A DNA stretch of 48,317 nucleotides from Vairimorpha apis BRL 01 (Eukaryota; Microsporidia; Nosematidae). Location of the stretch: contig KE647329.1 in the NCBI GenBank assembly GCA_000447185.1, positions 1-48,317 of the forward strand, read 5' to 3'. Positions 1 to 11,080 of the stretch are shown in pieces (within the stretch, counting starts at the first letter, position 1; each line of letters starts with the position of its first letter). A program made the position numbers and the translations under genes. Under the pieces are notes generated by a model. The model ran no database searches. It had not been told where the DNA came from and was given only the letters and a program-made list of their open reading frames with translations.

Positions 1-145
1 AAATGAAATAGAATTTCATTTAATAACAAAGAAACTATTATTAAAATCGTGAAGTTTAAAAATATCAAATATTAATGTGTAAGCCAAAAACACAAAGAAA
101 TAATTTCTTTTATGTTTAAAATTTGAATAAAAAATAAAAAAATAT
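1..145. other. AT-rich flank, nothing recognised
   Basis: Short AT-rich sequence beyond the 3' end of the minus-strand LRR gene. It would hold that gene's 3' untranslated region. I see no clear signal in it. Confidence 0.5.
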
Positions 146-541
146 TTAATCTACTATAATTAATTCCATATTTTTCAAAACAAACTCACAAAATTCTATA
201 GTTACGCTTTTACTAAATAAAACATCATCATATTCACAATCAACAAACAAAATTTTATTTTGAATATCAGAATAATATAAATATTCAGAAATTTTGCAAA
301 TTAAATTACAATCATTATTTATAAGATTTTTTAATTCAGAAATTAACCATTCTGGCGTAAATTTTTCAAAATATGCATATAATCCAAGTTCGATTTTACC
401 ATTAAACTTATCTTGACCAATAAGTTCTGGTTTGTCACCAAAAAAATCTAAACCAATATGATCTTTAAGTACGTATCTCCAATAGTTATACAAATGTACA
501 TTTTGTTTATTTTTAGAATTATTAAATATGTGCATTAACAT
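146..541 (-). pseudogene. C-terminal block of broken leucine-rich-repeat protein
   Basis: This 131-codon open frame is the last part of the LRR protein whose repeats lie upstream at 583-3290. It has no LRR units of its own. It is a mixed, acidic, probably globular region ending ...KNMELIIVD, and I do not recognise a named domain in it. Its apparent ATG (541) is probably an internal Met. The same frame stays open upstream through the end of the neighbouring block if one copy of an 8-bp tandem duplication (591-606) is discounted, which makes the two blocks continuous. The role is unknown; LRR proteins of parasites usually bind proteins, but nothing here names a partner. Confidence 0.6.
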
Positions 542-582
542 TTTCTCTTTTATTGTACCGATAAATTTCTTTATAGTATCTT

Positions 583-1950
583 CTATAAATGTTTTAATGT
601 TTTAATATGTTCATTTGATCCTTGTTTCAAATTTAAAGAATTATTTTGAAACTTTTCTAAACTATTTTCATCTTCATTAATTAAAATTTCATACAAAAAA
701 ATCAATTCACTTTTTTGTCTTTCAGGACAGTAACAAATAGCTGTAGATAAACTATTTAAATGCCCTTCAACAAACAAAGTATCGGTTGAAGAAAAAAGTT
801 TATAAACAATAGCACCGATGTATTTTTTAAAATCATTTATAAGATTTAATGGAACATTCCATTTATGATATTCTTTTTTAGGATTATATAAATGATGAAT
901 AAAATCGATTAAAATTGTCGTATCGAGTGACTTAACTTCACTAGTAAACTCATTTGGATCTAATATATTGATTTTTATATTTGTTTTATGTTCATCTGTA
1001 ATAAAAGTTTTTTCCCAATCACTAATTTTTTCCAAAAGTTCTTGTTCTGTATATATATGTAATGGTAAAGTAGAAGATTTACACTTTCTTAAGTTTATAA
1101 AATTAAATCTTACTGGTTTTGCACTTAATTGATCATACAATTCTTTAATTCTTTTGTAATACATACTCTCTACAATCAAGTTATTTCCCATTTCTTTTTT
1201 TAGTTCAAGAATATCTATTTCTGTTGAATCAGCAGGATAAACTATAGGGTTTTCCCTTATATCAAGAAGATCAAGATTACATAACATTGAAAAAAGTTTA
1301 ATAGGTATACGATCTATTTTGTTTTTATTTAGATATAAAAATTTCAATTTTTTACATTTATTAAGTTCTTCAGGTATACAAAAAATGTTATTTTTTGATA
1401 AATCTAAACTTTCTAAATTTTCCATACTGTAAATATTATCAGGTATTACTGAAATTTGATTGGAAACTAAAGATAATTTTTCTAAACCTTTTATTTTACA
1501 AATTGTTTCTAAATTTTTAATCGAATTATTTGATAAGCACAATTTTTTTAATTTTGTACATTTAACAAATTCTTTAGGTAAAATTACAATTTTATTTCCT
1601 GACAAATCCAAATCTGTCAAATTTTCTAAGTTACAAATAGTATTTGGTATTTCAGAAATTTGATTATTGCATAAAGTTATACTTTCTAAAACTTTTATTT
1701 TGCAGATTGTTTGGATATTTTTTATTAAATTATTTGATAAATATAATTTTTTTAAATTTTTACATCTAGCCAATTCTTCAGGTAAACTTAAAATATTATT
1801 ACAAGATAAATTTAAATATGCTAAATTTTCCAAATTATAAATATTATTAGGTATCTCAGAAATTTGATTATTACTTAAAAAAATATTTTCTAAAAATTTT
1901 ATTTTGCAAATAAATTCAATCTTTGTTATTAAATTAAACGATAAACACAA
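583..1950 (-). pseudogene. Main leucine-rich-repeat block plus start of C-terminal domain
   Basis: This is the longest open piece (455 codons) of the broken LRR gene. About residues 1-240 are tandem LRR units of ~23 residues with the pattern LxxLxLSxNxIxxIPxxIxxL, for example LESLDLSKNNIFCIPEEL. They alternate with a second unit type containing an ICKIKxLE stretch. Residues ~240-455 form a non-repeat domain of unknown family with a short Cys-containing stretch (ICYCPERQK). The apparent start is not a real start: the preceding LRR unit continues in another frame up to 2315, and the junction near 1950-1956 is explained by one missing base in an A6/T2 run. The frame closes with TAG at 583-585 only because of the 8-bp duplication just upstream of that stop. 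LRR surfaces mediate protein binding; the target and the cell location are unknown. Confidence 0.7.
591..606 (-). repeat. 8-bp tandem duplication causing frameshift
   Basis: The plus strand reads GTTTTAAT twice in direct succession (591-598, 599-606). Two copies throw the LRR frame into a TAG at 583-585. With a single copy the frame would run without interruption into the 146-541 block. This looks like replication slippage. Confidence 0.7.
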
Positions 1951-2315
1951 TTTTTTAATTTTTTACATTTTTTTAATTTATTTGAAATATTTGAAATATT
2001 ATTTTTTGACATATTTAAATAGTGTAAATTTTCTAAGTTAGAAATATTATCAGGTATCTCTTTGATTCGATTATTACATATAAATAATACTTCTAAAGAT
2101 TTTATATTACAAATAATATCAATATTTGTTATTAAATTACTTGATAAACATAAGTTAATTAATTTTTTGCATCTTGAAATTTCTTCTGGTAGACATGAAA
2201 TATAATTTTCAGACAAATATAAATCTTTCAAATTTTCCAAATTGCAGATATTTTTTGGGACCTCTAATATTTGATTGTTGTATAAATATAACGCTTCTAA
2301 CGTTTTATTTGACAT
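1929..2315 (-). pseudogene. LRR gene fragment, middle units
   Basis: About five LRR units of the same type as the downstream block (for example LENLKDLYLSENYISCLPEEI). The fragment starts in mid-unit at 2315, where one missing A in a short A run (about 2302-2306) separates it from the upstream fragment. It ends in mid-unit at ~1929-1950 for the same kind of reason. Both edges fall inside repeat units rather than between them, which shows that this is one gene broken by indels and not a separate small gene. Confidence 0.65.
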
Positions 2316-2352
2316 AACGTTTTAAAATTTGAAATTGAATTACTTGATAAAC

Positions 2353-2604
2353 CTAATTTTTTAATTTTCTACACTTAAGAATTTCTTTTGGTAATTCTGA
2401 AATAAAGTTTTTCGATAAATTTAAGTCCATTAAATTTTCCAAGTTACAAATACAATTAGATATATCCGAAATTTGGTTTTTGTATAAAAATAAAGTTTCT
2501 GAAGATTTTATTTTACATATCGTTTTAATATCCGAAATTGAATTACAAGATAAGTTTAGTTCTTTTAATTTATGTAAAATTTTCACAATTATCTGGAAAT
2601 TCAT
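2353..2604 (-). pseudogene. LRR gene fragment, upstream units
   Basis: Three to four LRR units (LKELNLSCNSISDIKTICKIK, then ICNLENLMDLNLSKNFISEL). It is cut off at 2353 by a TAG that arises from one missing A in an A6 run (about 2357-2362). Its first codons at 2604 overlap the neighbouring upstream frame, which carries the true continuation. It is part of the same broken gene. Confidence 0.6.
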
Positions 2605-2767
2605 TCAGATTATTGTGACTTAAGTCTATAAAATTTACATTTGTTAAATTACTTATAGAATTTGGTAAACGTTTAATGTTATTACATGATAATATAATTT
2701 GTTCAATATTAACTAACTCTCCTATAGATGAATGTAATTCAGAAATTTTGTTATAACTTAAATCCAA
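2570..2767 (-). pseudogene. LRR gene fragment
   Basis: About three LRR units (VNFIDLSHNNLNEFPDNCENF and neighbours). The end near 2577 and the beginning near 2767 are both one-base frame breaks within repeat units. The upstream one is a missing A in an A run before NLDLSYNKISEL. It belongs to the LRR gene that spans 146-3290. Confidence 0.6.
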
Positions 2768-3290
2768 ATTTTTAAATTTATAAATTTTTCCATCGATTTT
2801 GGAAACTCAGATAATAGATTTTTTTTTAATTCAATAGTTTCGAGATTTATTAAATTAAAAAAATGTTCTGGTAAAAATTTTAATTTATTATTAACGAGTA
2901 ATATACATTTTAAACTTATAGGCAATTCACAAAGGTTTGTTATAAAATTATTACACTAATTTAGACGAATTAAATTTTTAAATAATTTTATTTCTGGTGG
3001 AATACAATTTAAATTACGATTACATAAAATAATATTTATGTGTTTTGGTCCATTAGAAAATTCAACAGGTATATTCTTTCCACAGTTTTCATAAAGATTC
3101 AAATCATATAAAAATATTTCTTTTTAGAATTCGAAATGTCACAAATATCACTTCCTTTTATAAATATAAAATTTAATCTTTTAAAATAAAATTTGATCAA
3201 TATATATATTAATATTAGAAATTTTCTCTTTAATTCTTTCATTAATGTTGGGGTATTAAAAACATCTATATAAGTATTGTATAGATTTTT
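2768..3290 (-). pseudogene. N-terminal region of the broken LRR gene
   Basis: No single long frame is open here, but reading the minus strand gives further LRR units (FNLINLETIELKKNLLSEF, FKNLIRLN) interrupted by a TAG at 2956-2958. Before them comes a non-repeat cap (KGSDICDISNSKKK) with a further one-base frame break near 3115-3125. The extreme N-terminus includes a hydrophobic segment (FLILIYILIKFYF), which could be a signal anchor or an artefact of AT-rich codons. A plausible ATG lies near 3310-3315, but a frame break separates it from this region, so the true start is uncertain. Confidence 0.5.
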
Positions 3291-3469
3291 AATTAAGCAA
3301 ATTTAAAGTCATTTGTTGGTTTAAAAATAATTTATTAAAATCTAAAATTTGTAAAATTAAATTTAATTAATTAAATATTCTGATGTAATGAATTATTGAT
3401 ATTTTTGACAGAATTTAAACATTAAAATTTTAAATTTTAAAAAGATTATATAATTTTTTAAAAATACAG

Positions 3470-3720
3470 TATAAAAATAAAATTACAAAGTAACAGTTAT
3501 TATGATTACTGACGTGATCTCGGGGAAGACTCCCGTCCGTAGAGTATTTCTCTAAAATACTTTTATTTGGCAGCTGTACGTTGTCCTAACTTGTCATATG
3601 TGTATCTGTGTTTTCTAGGAGTTAATTCCGAATTTATACTTGTTTATTTCTAGAAATAAACAAACAAGCGATAAATTAAGGTGATATATTAAACAGATAG
3701 ATTAAAAAACAAACAAATGG
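3470..3720. other. GC-richer patch upstream of LRR gene
   Basis: About 250 bp stand out from the AT-rich surroundings (for example ...TCTCGGGGAAGACTCCCG... at ~3520-3536). I find no open frame. A small hairpin (AGTATTT/AAATACT type) lies at ~3541-3562 and a long palindrome follows at 3640-3663. It lies about 200 bp upstream of the LRR gene on the minus strand, so it could be its promoter region, an old LTR remnant, or an unrelated RNA gene. I cannot decide between these. Confidence 0.35.
3640..3663. repeat. 24-bp perfect palindrome
   Basis: Arms TTGTTTATTTCT and AGAAATAAACAA are exact reverse complements with no spacer. The centre TTCTAGAA also occurs inside both LTRs of the 24.5-kb element and fits the eukaryotic heat-shock-element pattern TTCnnGAA. 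The function is unknown. Confidence 0.6.
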
Positions 3721-6700
3721 TAAAATTTATAATTTTGGTAATAATTTACCACAATTACATAAACTTTTATTTATACAAATTAGATATTTATATCATACAA
3801 ATTAATCTAAGAATTTATGAAAATATACATTAAATTATATATCAATAATTTATTAATATAAATTTCTTTATTATTTTGGTTTAATTTTGAAACAATGTAA
3901 AAATAATATATCATACAAATCCATCAAAATATTAATATAACATTTTTAACAATAAAACAACAAATGATAATTATTATTAGATTATTATAGTTAGTATTTA
4001 ATGTAATATTTTATGTAATTGACATTTTTAAAATTTACTAGTTAAAAAGAAAAATGAGGGTAAACTTTTGACAATGTAATTTGATTTATAAACAAATTCA
4101 AATTTAAATATTTAGAAAATCGTTAACTTTAAAAAAATTAATATATAAGCGATTATATACAGAACAAATATAGTTTTCAAGTTTTATAAAATTATATATA
4201 AAAGAGTAAATAAAGCTAAATGTCATCAATGACGATGCTCTTGTATTTTAAATATCTTTGTTGACCGTAAATTAGATATATAAACGACACATGTTAAATT
4301 CTAATGATGTAAAATATATATCAACATTATATTAATAATTTTAACTCATAAGAAAAAGCATTAAAATATTCGGTTTGATTAATATCATATTTTTCTTTTT
4401 ATATTATAATTTTGATTTCATATTATTTATTTTTAAAATAGTAAAAAATTTATAAAAAATATATTACACAATTTCAGCATATACAAATAAATATACAAAA
4501 TTTTATATGTCAAAATAAATATATGTTACTTTCTTAAATTTACTTTTTTGATATTTGATAGCTTATACATATATTAAAGAAAAATGGTTCTAAATTTTTA
4601 CTAAATTAAACCATTATCTTAAAAAATTATAACATGAAATAATTATGGATAATGAAAATAAAAAAGATTTATTATTATAAATGTTTATCATTACAAAATA
4701 TATAATTTATAAAATTTTAAACTTTAAAATACTATTTTATAATATAATTTTGATTATCTATGTATTAAAAATTGTTTGTAAAAAAATAAAATTAGTTTTA
4801 AATTAATAGTGATTACAAAAAAAAGTGGACCTGTTATGAGGTACATTGGAAAAAATTTCTTTGAAAAGTTTGTTTCAAAATTATAAAACTAAATTTATAT
4901 ATTGTATTCTAATTATTATTTAATAGAAATAATGTTAATTTAAGATAAAACAAACAATTATTATGTTATATTTTTTTAAGTAAGTTCTTTACAACATACA
5001 TAATATAAAAATCACAATTCATTGTTAATCACATTATGTACATATACGTTAAAAAATTTGTATAATATCAATTTTAATAAATTAACTATGATTATACTAA
5101 ATACGTTTCCAATACTTTACAAACATTTATCGAAATAATTATGTTCATATGTGAAGGTAATTTTAAAATACTTTTATTATTTAAAACAAAGAGTAATTGA
5201 AAGTATTATTGAATTAAAATATTTTTATTTATAAGATGCATTAATAAGTCTGAGTTGTACAAAATTTAAAAAAATTTAATAAAAAATGATTTTTTCATTT
5301 ATATTTATTATGAAAGAAATTTTTTCGAACAATGATTGTATAATTTTATGTTTAGATGGTTTAAATGATAATAATGTATTAAATATTAAACAAATAAAAT
5401 GTATTCATTTTTATATTATCATATATATATAAGTTTTTATATTAATATTATAAAATAAAAATAAAAAATATTTATTTTTTTTAGGTATTTATTAAGATTT
5501 TTTTAATTTTTAATAATGATATTATTTTATAATAAAATTATTGTTTTTATGTTTTACATCAAATTGAAATTGTTATCTACGAACACAAAATAAAAATTTA
5601 TTAATTTATTTTTTAAATATTCTTATAAAAAAATAAATTTTAACATGTTATCTCTAAGACGTAATTTGATAATGTATCTTTGAATTAAATTTTATAATTT
5701 TAATTTTTAAAATCTATATTAATGTTAATTTATTAAATAATAAAATTTTTATATAACATTAGTATCTATATATTTTTAATTTAAAAAAAATATAAAGTTT
5801 TATTATTTTTTGCATTTGAGACACTTCAACTATACATATATATTATATTATAATGTATTTACAAACACAAATTTAGATAATATTTTGATTTTATCTTAGT
5901 TTAATTAAAATAGAATTTTAAATGTATAAATAGAAAATTATTAATTAAGAATATTAACTAATAAAATATTTCCTTTAAAAATTTTTTATAATTAATTTTT
6001 GAATATGAAACTATAATTCTTGAAATAATATACATTTAAATCTATATTTAATATTATTTTTATAAGCACATTACTGAATTTTAATATAAGTAAATTAAAA
6101 AGTTTATAATTATTAAAACAAATAAAAATAATATCAAAATATATATCTATATAATTATAAGGTAAACTTAATTTATGTATTTATGATATTTTAAAAATAT
6201 TAATATGTTCAATGTTTTTACGAATAAGATGATAAAAAAATTATAGTTGTCTTTTAGTATTAAATAGATTAAATCTAAATTAAACTGAAATAAAAATTAA
6301 CATTTAAATTTTTATTTTAATTAATCAATATGTAAAAATTTCAAATTACATTAATATAAAATCTTAAATAAAATACAAACACAGATGATATTTTTTAAAT
6401 ATGAAATATTTATTAAATTTCTATGTTCATTATTTTTAATTTTAAAATTATTATTTTTCTTAATTTATAATTTACGTTGAAATGTCATTTTATATAAAAT
6501 TAAAAGTCAAATTATAAATATAATTTTCAAAAAAATTAATTTTATAATATAAAACAGATAATTTGCTTATAACACTTATTGGTTTAATAAAAAAAATTAA
6601 TTTAATTTTCTTATATAAAGCCTTTTTTTTATTATAATAATACTACTGTAAAGTTTTAATGATTAAAAACTAAAAAATTACTTATTATCTTATGTAAACT

Positions 6701-8550
6701 AATATAAAAAACAAACAAATTTATTTTATATTAGTATATTGCATGTTAAATAAAATAATATAAATTGTTTTGCTAAAATATCGAATTTAATTTTTTAATT
6801 TACAATGAATTTTATAAAAAAATAAATTATTAAAAGTTATAAACTACAATCCAACAGTATAAATGCAAAGAAGAATATTAATTTGAAAGTGTAAAGAAAT
6901 ATTTATTTTGTGTAAATTTAAATGAAAGTAATTATATTTAACATTAAATCAAAAGATTGACTATATGTTTAAAAATAAATATATTATTGAATTTTTTTTA
7001 TTATATCCATCTTTTAGAAAAAAATTACATTAAAATCCATTTTAATTGACAATCATACTATGATATAATAATATTATACATATTTTAATGTATTTTTGTC
7101 GTGTTTTTCCTTAATTAATAAAAATTAGAAATTATCTGCCATATAAAATATGTTTTTTATTATAAACACGAAGATTTAATTTTTTTTATACAACAAAAAA
7201 TAAATAAACTTTTTTAAAGAAATAAATATGATTGTAAACTTTAAATAAATCAAACTCTAACAAAACATTTTATTGTACATTAAATAATTTTTTTTAATTT
7301 AAAATTTTTAAAAACAAAAATATTATTTTAATTTATTTATAAATTAAAAATTTACAAAGTAACAATAATTTTTTATACCAATAATTTTATATTTTAAAGT
7401 TAAATCAGCTTAATACTCTTTATAAAAAAAAATATAGGATTTTAATAATATAAGAATTAATTGTATGAAAAAAATTTTAAATTATTTGCTTATATATTTC
7501 GTAATAAATCAAATTAATAAAAATTTTACATATCATATTTGTTAAATTTTCTTTAACTTTTTATTATAGTTCTATGACATTACTTAAATAATCCTTAAAA
7601 AGAATAAATAAGTACTCAGAAACTTGAATTTAATAGATATTATTAAAAATTAATGTATTTACATTTTTCTAAATATTTTTAATAAAATATATTAATCTTT
7701 TCAACAATTTAATATATTTTTATTTAGATTATATAAACATATTTTATTACTGCAATAAGTATATACAATATTTAAACTATTTTTAGCTTTTAGTTTTTTT
7801 CTTATGTTTCGAAAAGATATTTTATTTTTTAAGAATATATATAATAATTATTTATCACAAAAAAGACTATGAGATATTAAAAATATATCCATTAAATTTT
7901 TTCATAAAATTGATCTTAATTATATTTTATTGCTTAGAGTTGTTTATGCATTTAATTATAAATTTATTTCTTAAGTAAATGATCTCATATTTTTATAGAT
8001 TTTAATATTATCTTATATTAAAAATTAATAAGATTAAATATATAATATGGTTTATAAACTTGTATTTTTTAGCAGTTTAAAACTTTTATTAAAATTATAT
8101 TCTGCAATACATATTTTTTTTTCTAATCACATTTCTATTCCTAATTAATGTGATCTTAAAATCATTCTAAATAATTTTTTTATATATTATAAATATTTCA
8201 TTTTTTAATATTAAATTTTACTATATAGATTTTTAAATTTGATTAAATTTTTTATAGTTTTATATAATAAACACTTTAAATTTTTATTTTTTTATATTTT
8301 AATAATTTTTTCTATTTATTTCAAAATTAAAAGTTTATACTAATAATATATTATTAAAATTTTAAATGTATATAGTTTATAAACATTATGCATAACTATT
8401 TTACCAAAAAAAAGTCTCTTCAATGTTACAGAAAAAAATCATTTCTTTCGACAATTATTATACCGTATATTTTTTAATAATGTAAATTATCAAAACATAT
8501 TTTTCATGTTTCAATTAAATGATTAAAAAAATATTGATAAAAAATGAAAT
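3721..8550. other. AT-rich spacer
   Basis: Almost 5 kb of very AT-rich sequence with frequent A and T runs and stops in every frame. I see no gene, RNA or mobile element that I can support. Confidence 0.6.
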
Positions 8551-8566
8551 ATTGCCGGGTATGTTG

Positions 8567-8620
8567 CAACGGGACGAGAACTTTAACTATACGTAATGGT
8601 GAAAAGTTCGGATCCCGTTG
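8567..8620. ncRNA. Long two-segment hairpin, possible structured RNA
   Basis: CAACGGGA (8567-8574) pairs perfectly with TCCCGTTG (8613-8620). Three bases further in, GAACTTT (8578-8584) pairs perfectly with AAAGTTC (8603-8609). The two stems are separated by a symmetric 3x3 internal loop and closed by an 18-base loop. The local GC content (about 8553-8626) is far above the flanks, and there is no open frame. It does not fit a tRNA cloverleaf or the 5S rRNA pattern as far as I can tell. It lies ~110 bp outside the piggyBac left end, so it is not part of that element. An RNA gene is an inference. Confidence 0.4.
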
Positions 8621-8727
8621 GGATGCTTGTTGTTTTTATTCATAAAAATTCAAAATTTATTAAACGAATAAAATATATAAGAGTAGAGATGGTTATTTTT
8701 AAATAATTAACTTTATAAATTTAAATT

Positions 8728-8731
8728 TTAA
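8728..8731. repeat. TTAA target duplication, left side of piggyBac
   Basis: TTAA directly abuts the left terminal inverted repeat and is matched by TTAA at 11077-11080. TTAA is the obligatory target site of the piggyBac superfamily. Confidence 0.85.
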
Positions 8732-8740
8732 CACTAAACC

Positions 8741-8941
8741 TACCACGAGCGGTTAAATGACCGTTTTCAAATTTTCTTTAAAATTTTCTAAACACCACGT
8801 TATTATACCGCCATTAAACTTCATGACTTTTCCTAAAATATGCATACAATTGTTTTTTTAATATTTACTACTTTTTCGATTCTTTGATTTTTGAGATAAC
8901 TATGTAGACCGTTTTAACTACCACGAGCAGTCATTTGACCG
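8741..8941. repeat. Subterminal direct repeats of piggyBac
   Basis: Two copies of a ~22-bp motif, ACCACGAGC[GA]GTnAnnTGACCG, lie at 8742-8763 and 8920-8941. A third, inverted and slightly changed, sits at 11018-11041 near the right end. The asymmetric arrangement (two left, one right) resembles transposase-binding repeats in active piggyBac elements. Confidence 0.7.
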
Positions 8942-9252
8942 ACTGAACGATTTATATGTTTTTGTAATAGAATACTCTCGAAAACTCAAATCTGAAATTA
9001 AAAAATAGATACAAATAAAAGATAATACAAAAGAAAATTAAAATGTATTTATTTCTGTCTCTTTTATCGGCATATCTTCTATGACGTATCTAGAAATGAT
9101 CGCAGAGCCGACTTCATTACAATTTTGTTACTTGAACAAGCAGTTAGAGGCCTATTATATTTTATAAATTTAGTGTTATAGATTACTCTTTCAACGAACC
9201 ACATTTTTTAGTTTTTATTTCATTATTTGTGTGCATCTATATCAGCCTAAAA

Positions 9253-9912
9253 ATGTCAAGGCATTCGATAAATATCAAATTATTAGAGAATATAAATAAT
9301 ATTGACGAAGAGTGTTCGGAAGATGAACGGGAATTTTCTGATAATGAAGATGACAAAGAGGAAAATGATTTTGATTTATTTGGCAACGACTCTGATACCG
9401 ATAGTGACCAAGAAAACATTTTGAACATACGTAGAAGACAAAAGAGAAGGATATTTGTAATTAGTTCCGAAAGTGAGAATGAAGAAGAGCTAACCGAAAC
9501 TGCTATAGACGGAACTGAATGGCAAGAAATAAAAGAAAGGTCTAATCCTGGAAGAACAGAGATGCATAATATTTTTAGAGAAACATCAGGTCCAACCGGG
9601 CATTCTAAACGAACTATTATGAAAGAAAAATTTTTTACAGCATTTTCTCTTATTGTTGATCATAATACAATCGAACATATAAGAAACTGCACGGAAGCCG
9701 AAGCATTTCGAGTGTTGGGAACTAAATGGAATCTATCTACTGCAAAATTATATGCATTTATCGGATTATTGTATGCGCGAGGTGCATATGAGGCAAGAAA
9801 TTTAGATATTTCACTCCTATGGAACAAAAAATGGGGACCAGCATTTTTCTCAAATACTATGAGCAGAAATGCATTTACGGAAATTATAAGGTTATTTCGC
9901 TTTGATTTCTAA
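9253..9912 (+). pseudogene. piggyBac transposase, N-terminal part
   Basis: This frame starts at ATG 9253 (MSRHSIN...). It carries the very acidic N-terminal region typical of piggyBac transposases (residues ~15-60, rich in D, E and S), then the beginning of the DDE transposase fold. That part includes an AEAFRVLGTKWNLSTAKLYA stretch and LYARGAYEARNLDISLLWNK. It ends prematurely at 9912. The text jumps from ...IIRLFRFD straight to FALISKVWNKF in another frame. The ~15 residues that the family normally has between these two blocks are missing, so there is a small internal deletion plus a frameshift at ~9895-9910. The product would lack all catalytic aspartates. Confidence 0.85.
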
Positions 9913-10571
9913 AGTTTGGAACAAATTCGTAGAGAATAGTCAAAACTGTTATAAACCAGGAGCATATATTACTATAGATGAACAATTGTTTCCAACAAAG
10001 TCAAGATGCAGATTTACCCAGTACATGCCAAATAAACCCGACAAATTTGGCATCAAATTCTAGCTAGCGTCCGATGTAAATAGCAAATATATAATAAACG
10101 GCTTTCCTTATTTGGGAAAAGATGAAAGCAGAGATCCTTCAGTTCCCCTTGTGGAGTTTGTCGCTCTGAAATTAGTAGAACCGTATACAGGTTGGGAAGA
10201 AATATAACCATGGACATTTTTTTTACAAGCATTTCGATAGCGACTAAACTTTTTAGAAAAAAAACTACGGTTGTTGGAACAATTCAATCAAATAAAAGAG
10301 AGTTACCAAAATTGGCAAAATAGAAAAAAGACAATATGACACGTTTCTCAACAAAATTATATCGGACAAATAATTGTATCTGACAGTTTATAAGGCTAAA
10401 CAAAATAAAAAGGTATTGATTCTTAGCTCAATGCATAATTCGGTGAAAATTGAAAAAAATGATGCCTGTATACCCGAGACAATAAGATTATATAATAGCA
10501 CCAAATTCGGTGTAGATGTTACAGACCAAATGGCCAGAAAATACTCTGTAAAATCTAAATCTCGGAGATGA
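9905..10571 (+). pseudogene. piggyBac transposase, catalytic core in broken frames
   Basis: The core is readable only across several frames. The first catalytic Asp is in ITIDEQLF (codon 9977-9979), followed by the well-conserved RFTQYMPNKPDKFGIKF. A TAG at 10061-10063 replaces an expected Trp. The second catalytic Asp is in TMDIFFTSISIA (10213-10215), after a frameshift near 10200. The third lies in KFGVDVTDQMARKYSVK (10515-10517). TGA at 10569-10571 stands where the family has Trp after two basic residues. All three catalytic aspartates remain although the frame is destroyed at three or more places, so the gene died after insertion or was copied from a recently active source. Confidence 0.85.
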
Positions 10572-10910
10572 CCACTACAAGTATTTTTCAATATCCTAGA
10601 CTTAGCCGGGATAAATGCATGGATATTATATAAAGAAACAACGGGAAGTCTAATATCAAGGCAAAACTTTTTATTTCAATTGGGAGAAGAACTTATAAGC
10701 GAATATCAAAAAGAGCAACAGCCAGGCAAGGAAGAAGAGCCAGCAAAAGCAGCCAGAAACATTAGTGCACAAACAAGTGATCGGAAAACATGTCAGATAA
10801 GATATTGCAAAAAAAATAAGACTAACAAATTCTGTCTAAAATGTAAAAAGTACGTATGCGGCAAATGTGCGATTGAGAAGCCTATAATTTGTAAAAAGTG
10901 TTGTATATAA
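10572..10910 (+). pseudogene. piggyBac transposase, C-terminal zinc-binding domain
   Basis: After the TGA, the same frame continues with VFFNILDLAGINAWILYKE, a conserved helix of the family. It then has a charged linker (EYQKEQQPGKEEEPAKAARN) and a Cys-rich end: CQIRYCKKNKTNKFCLKCKK followed by CGKCAIEKP and CKKCC. This is the cysteine-rich domain that piggyBac transposases use to bind their terminal repeats. It ends at TAA 10908-10910. The C-terminal domain is intact; it is simply cut off from the catalytic part by the upstream nonsense codon. Confidence 0.85.
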
Positions 10911-11076
10911 GGAATAAAATGTAGATGATTTATTTTTAAATAAAAGAAACTATATTTTTAATTATTAAATAATTATTTTCTTCATTTTATATTAAGAGAT
11001 ATAAGTAATTTCAAAACCCGTCATTTGACCACTCATGGTAGGAATAGTTATACATGCAATGCTGGTAGGTTTAGTG

Positions 11077-11080
11077 TTAA
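11077..11080. repeat. TTAA target duplication, right side of piggyBac
   Basis: TTAA follows directly on the right terminal inverted repeat and matches 8728-8731. Confidence 0.85.

Larger units (their letters stand above)
8732..11076 (+). mobile_element. piggyBac-superfamily DNA transposon, complete ends, dead transposase
   Basis: The element is 2345 bp, a normal size for the superfamily. It is bounded by perfect 14-bp terminal inverted repeats, CACTAAACCTACCA (8732-8745) and its complement (11063-11076), and flanked by TTAA on both sides. A subterminal motif (TACCACGAGCGGTCAAATGACC-like) occurs at ~8741-8762, again directly repeated at ~8919-8941, and inverted at ~11018-11041. These are likely transposase-binding sites. 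The only gene is a broken transposase (9253-10910). The ends look fit for mobilisation in trans, but the protein is not functional. The family is known in other microsporidia and in arthropods, so transfer from a host is possible but not shown here. Confidence 0.93.

Noticed and set aside
1460..1663. Plus-strand open frame across the LRR gene
   Set aside because: It is the complement of LRR codons; the minus-strand repeats are clearly the coding sense.
8553..8626. tRNA or 5S rRNA gene
   Set aside because: GTTCGGATC resembles a T-loop, but no T-stem, D-arm or acceptor stem can be formed around it. The pairing found is one long hairpin, and the 5S landmarks are absent.
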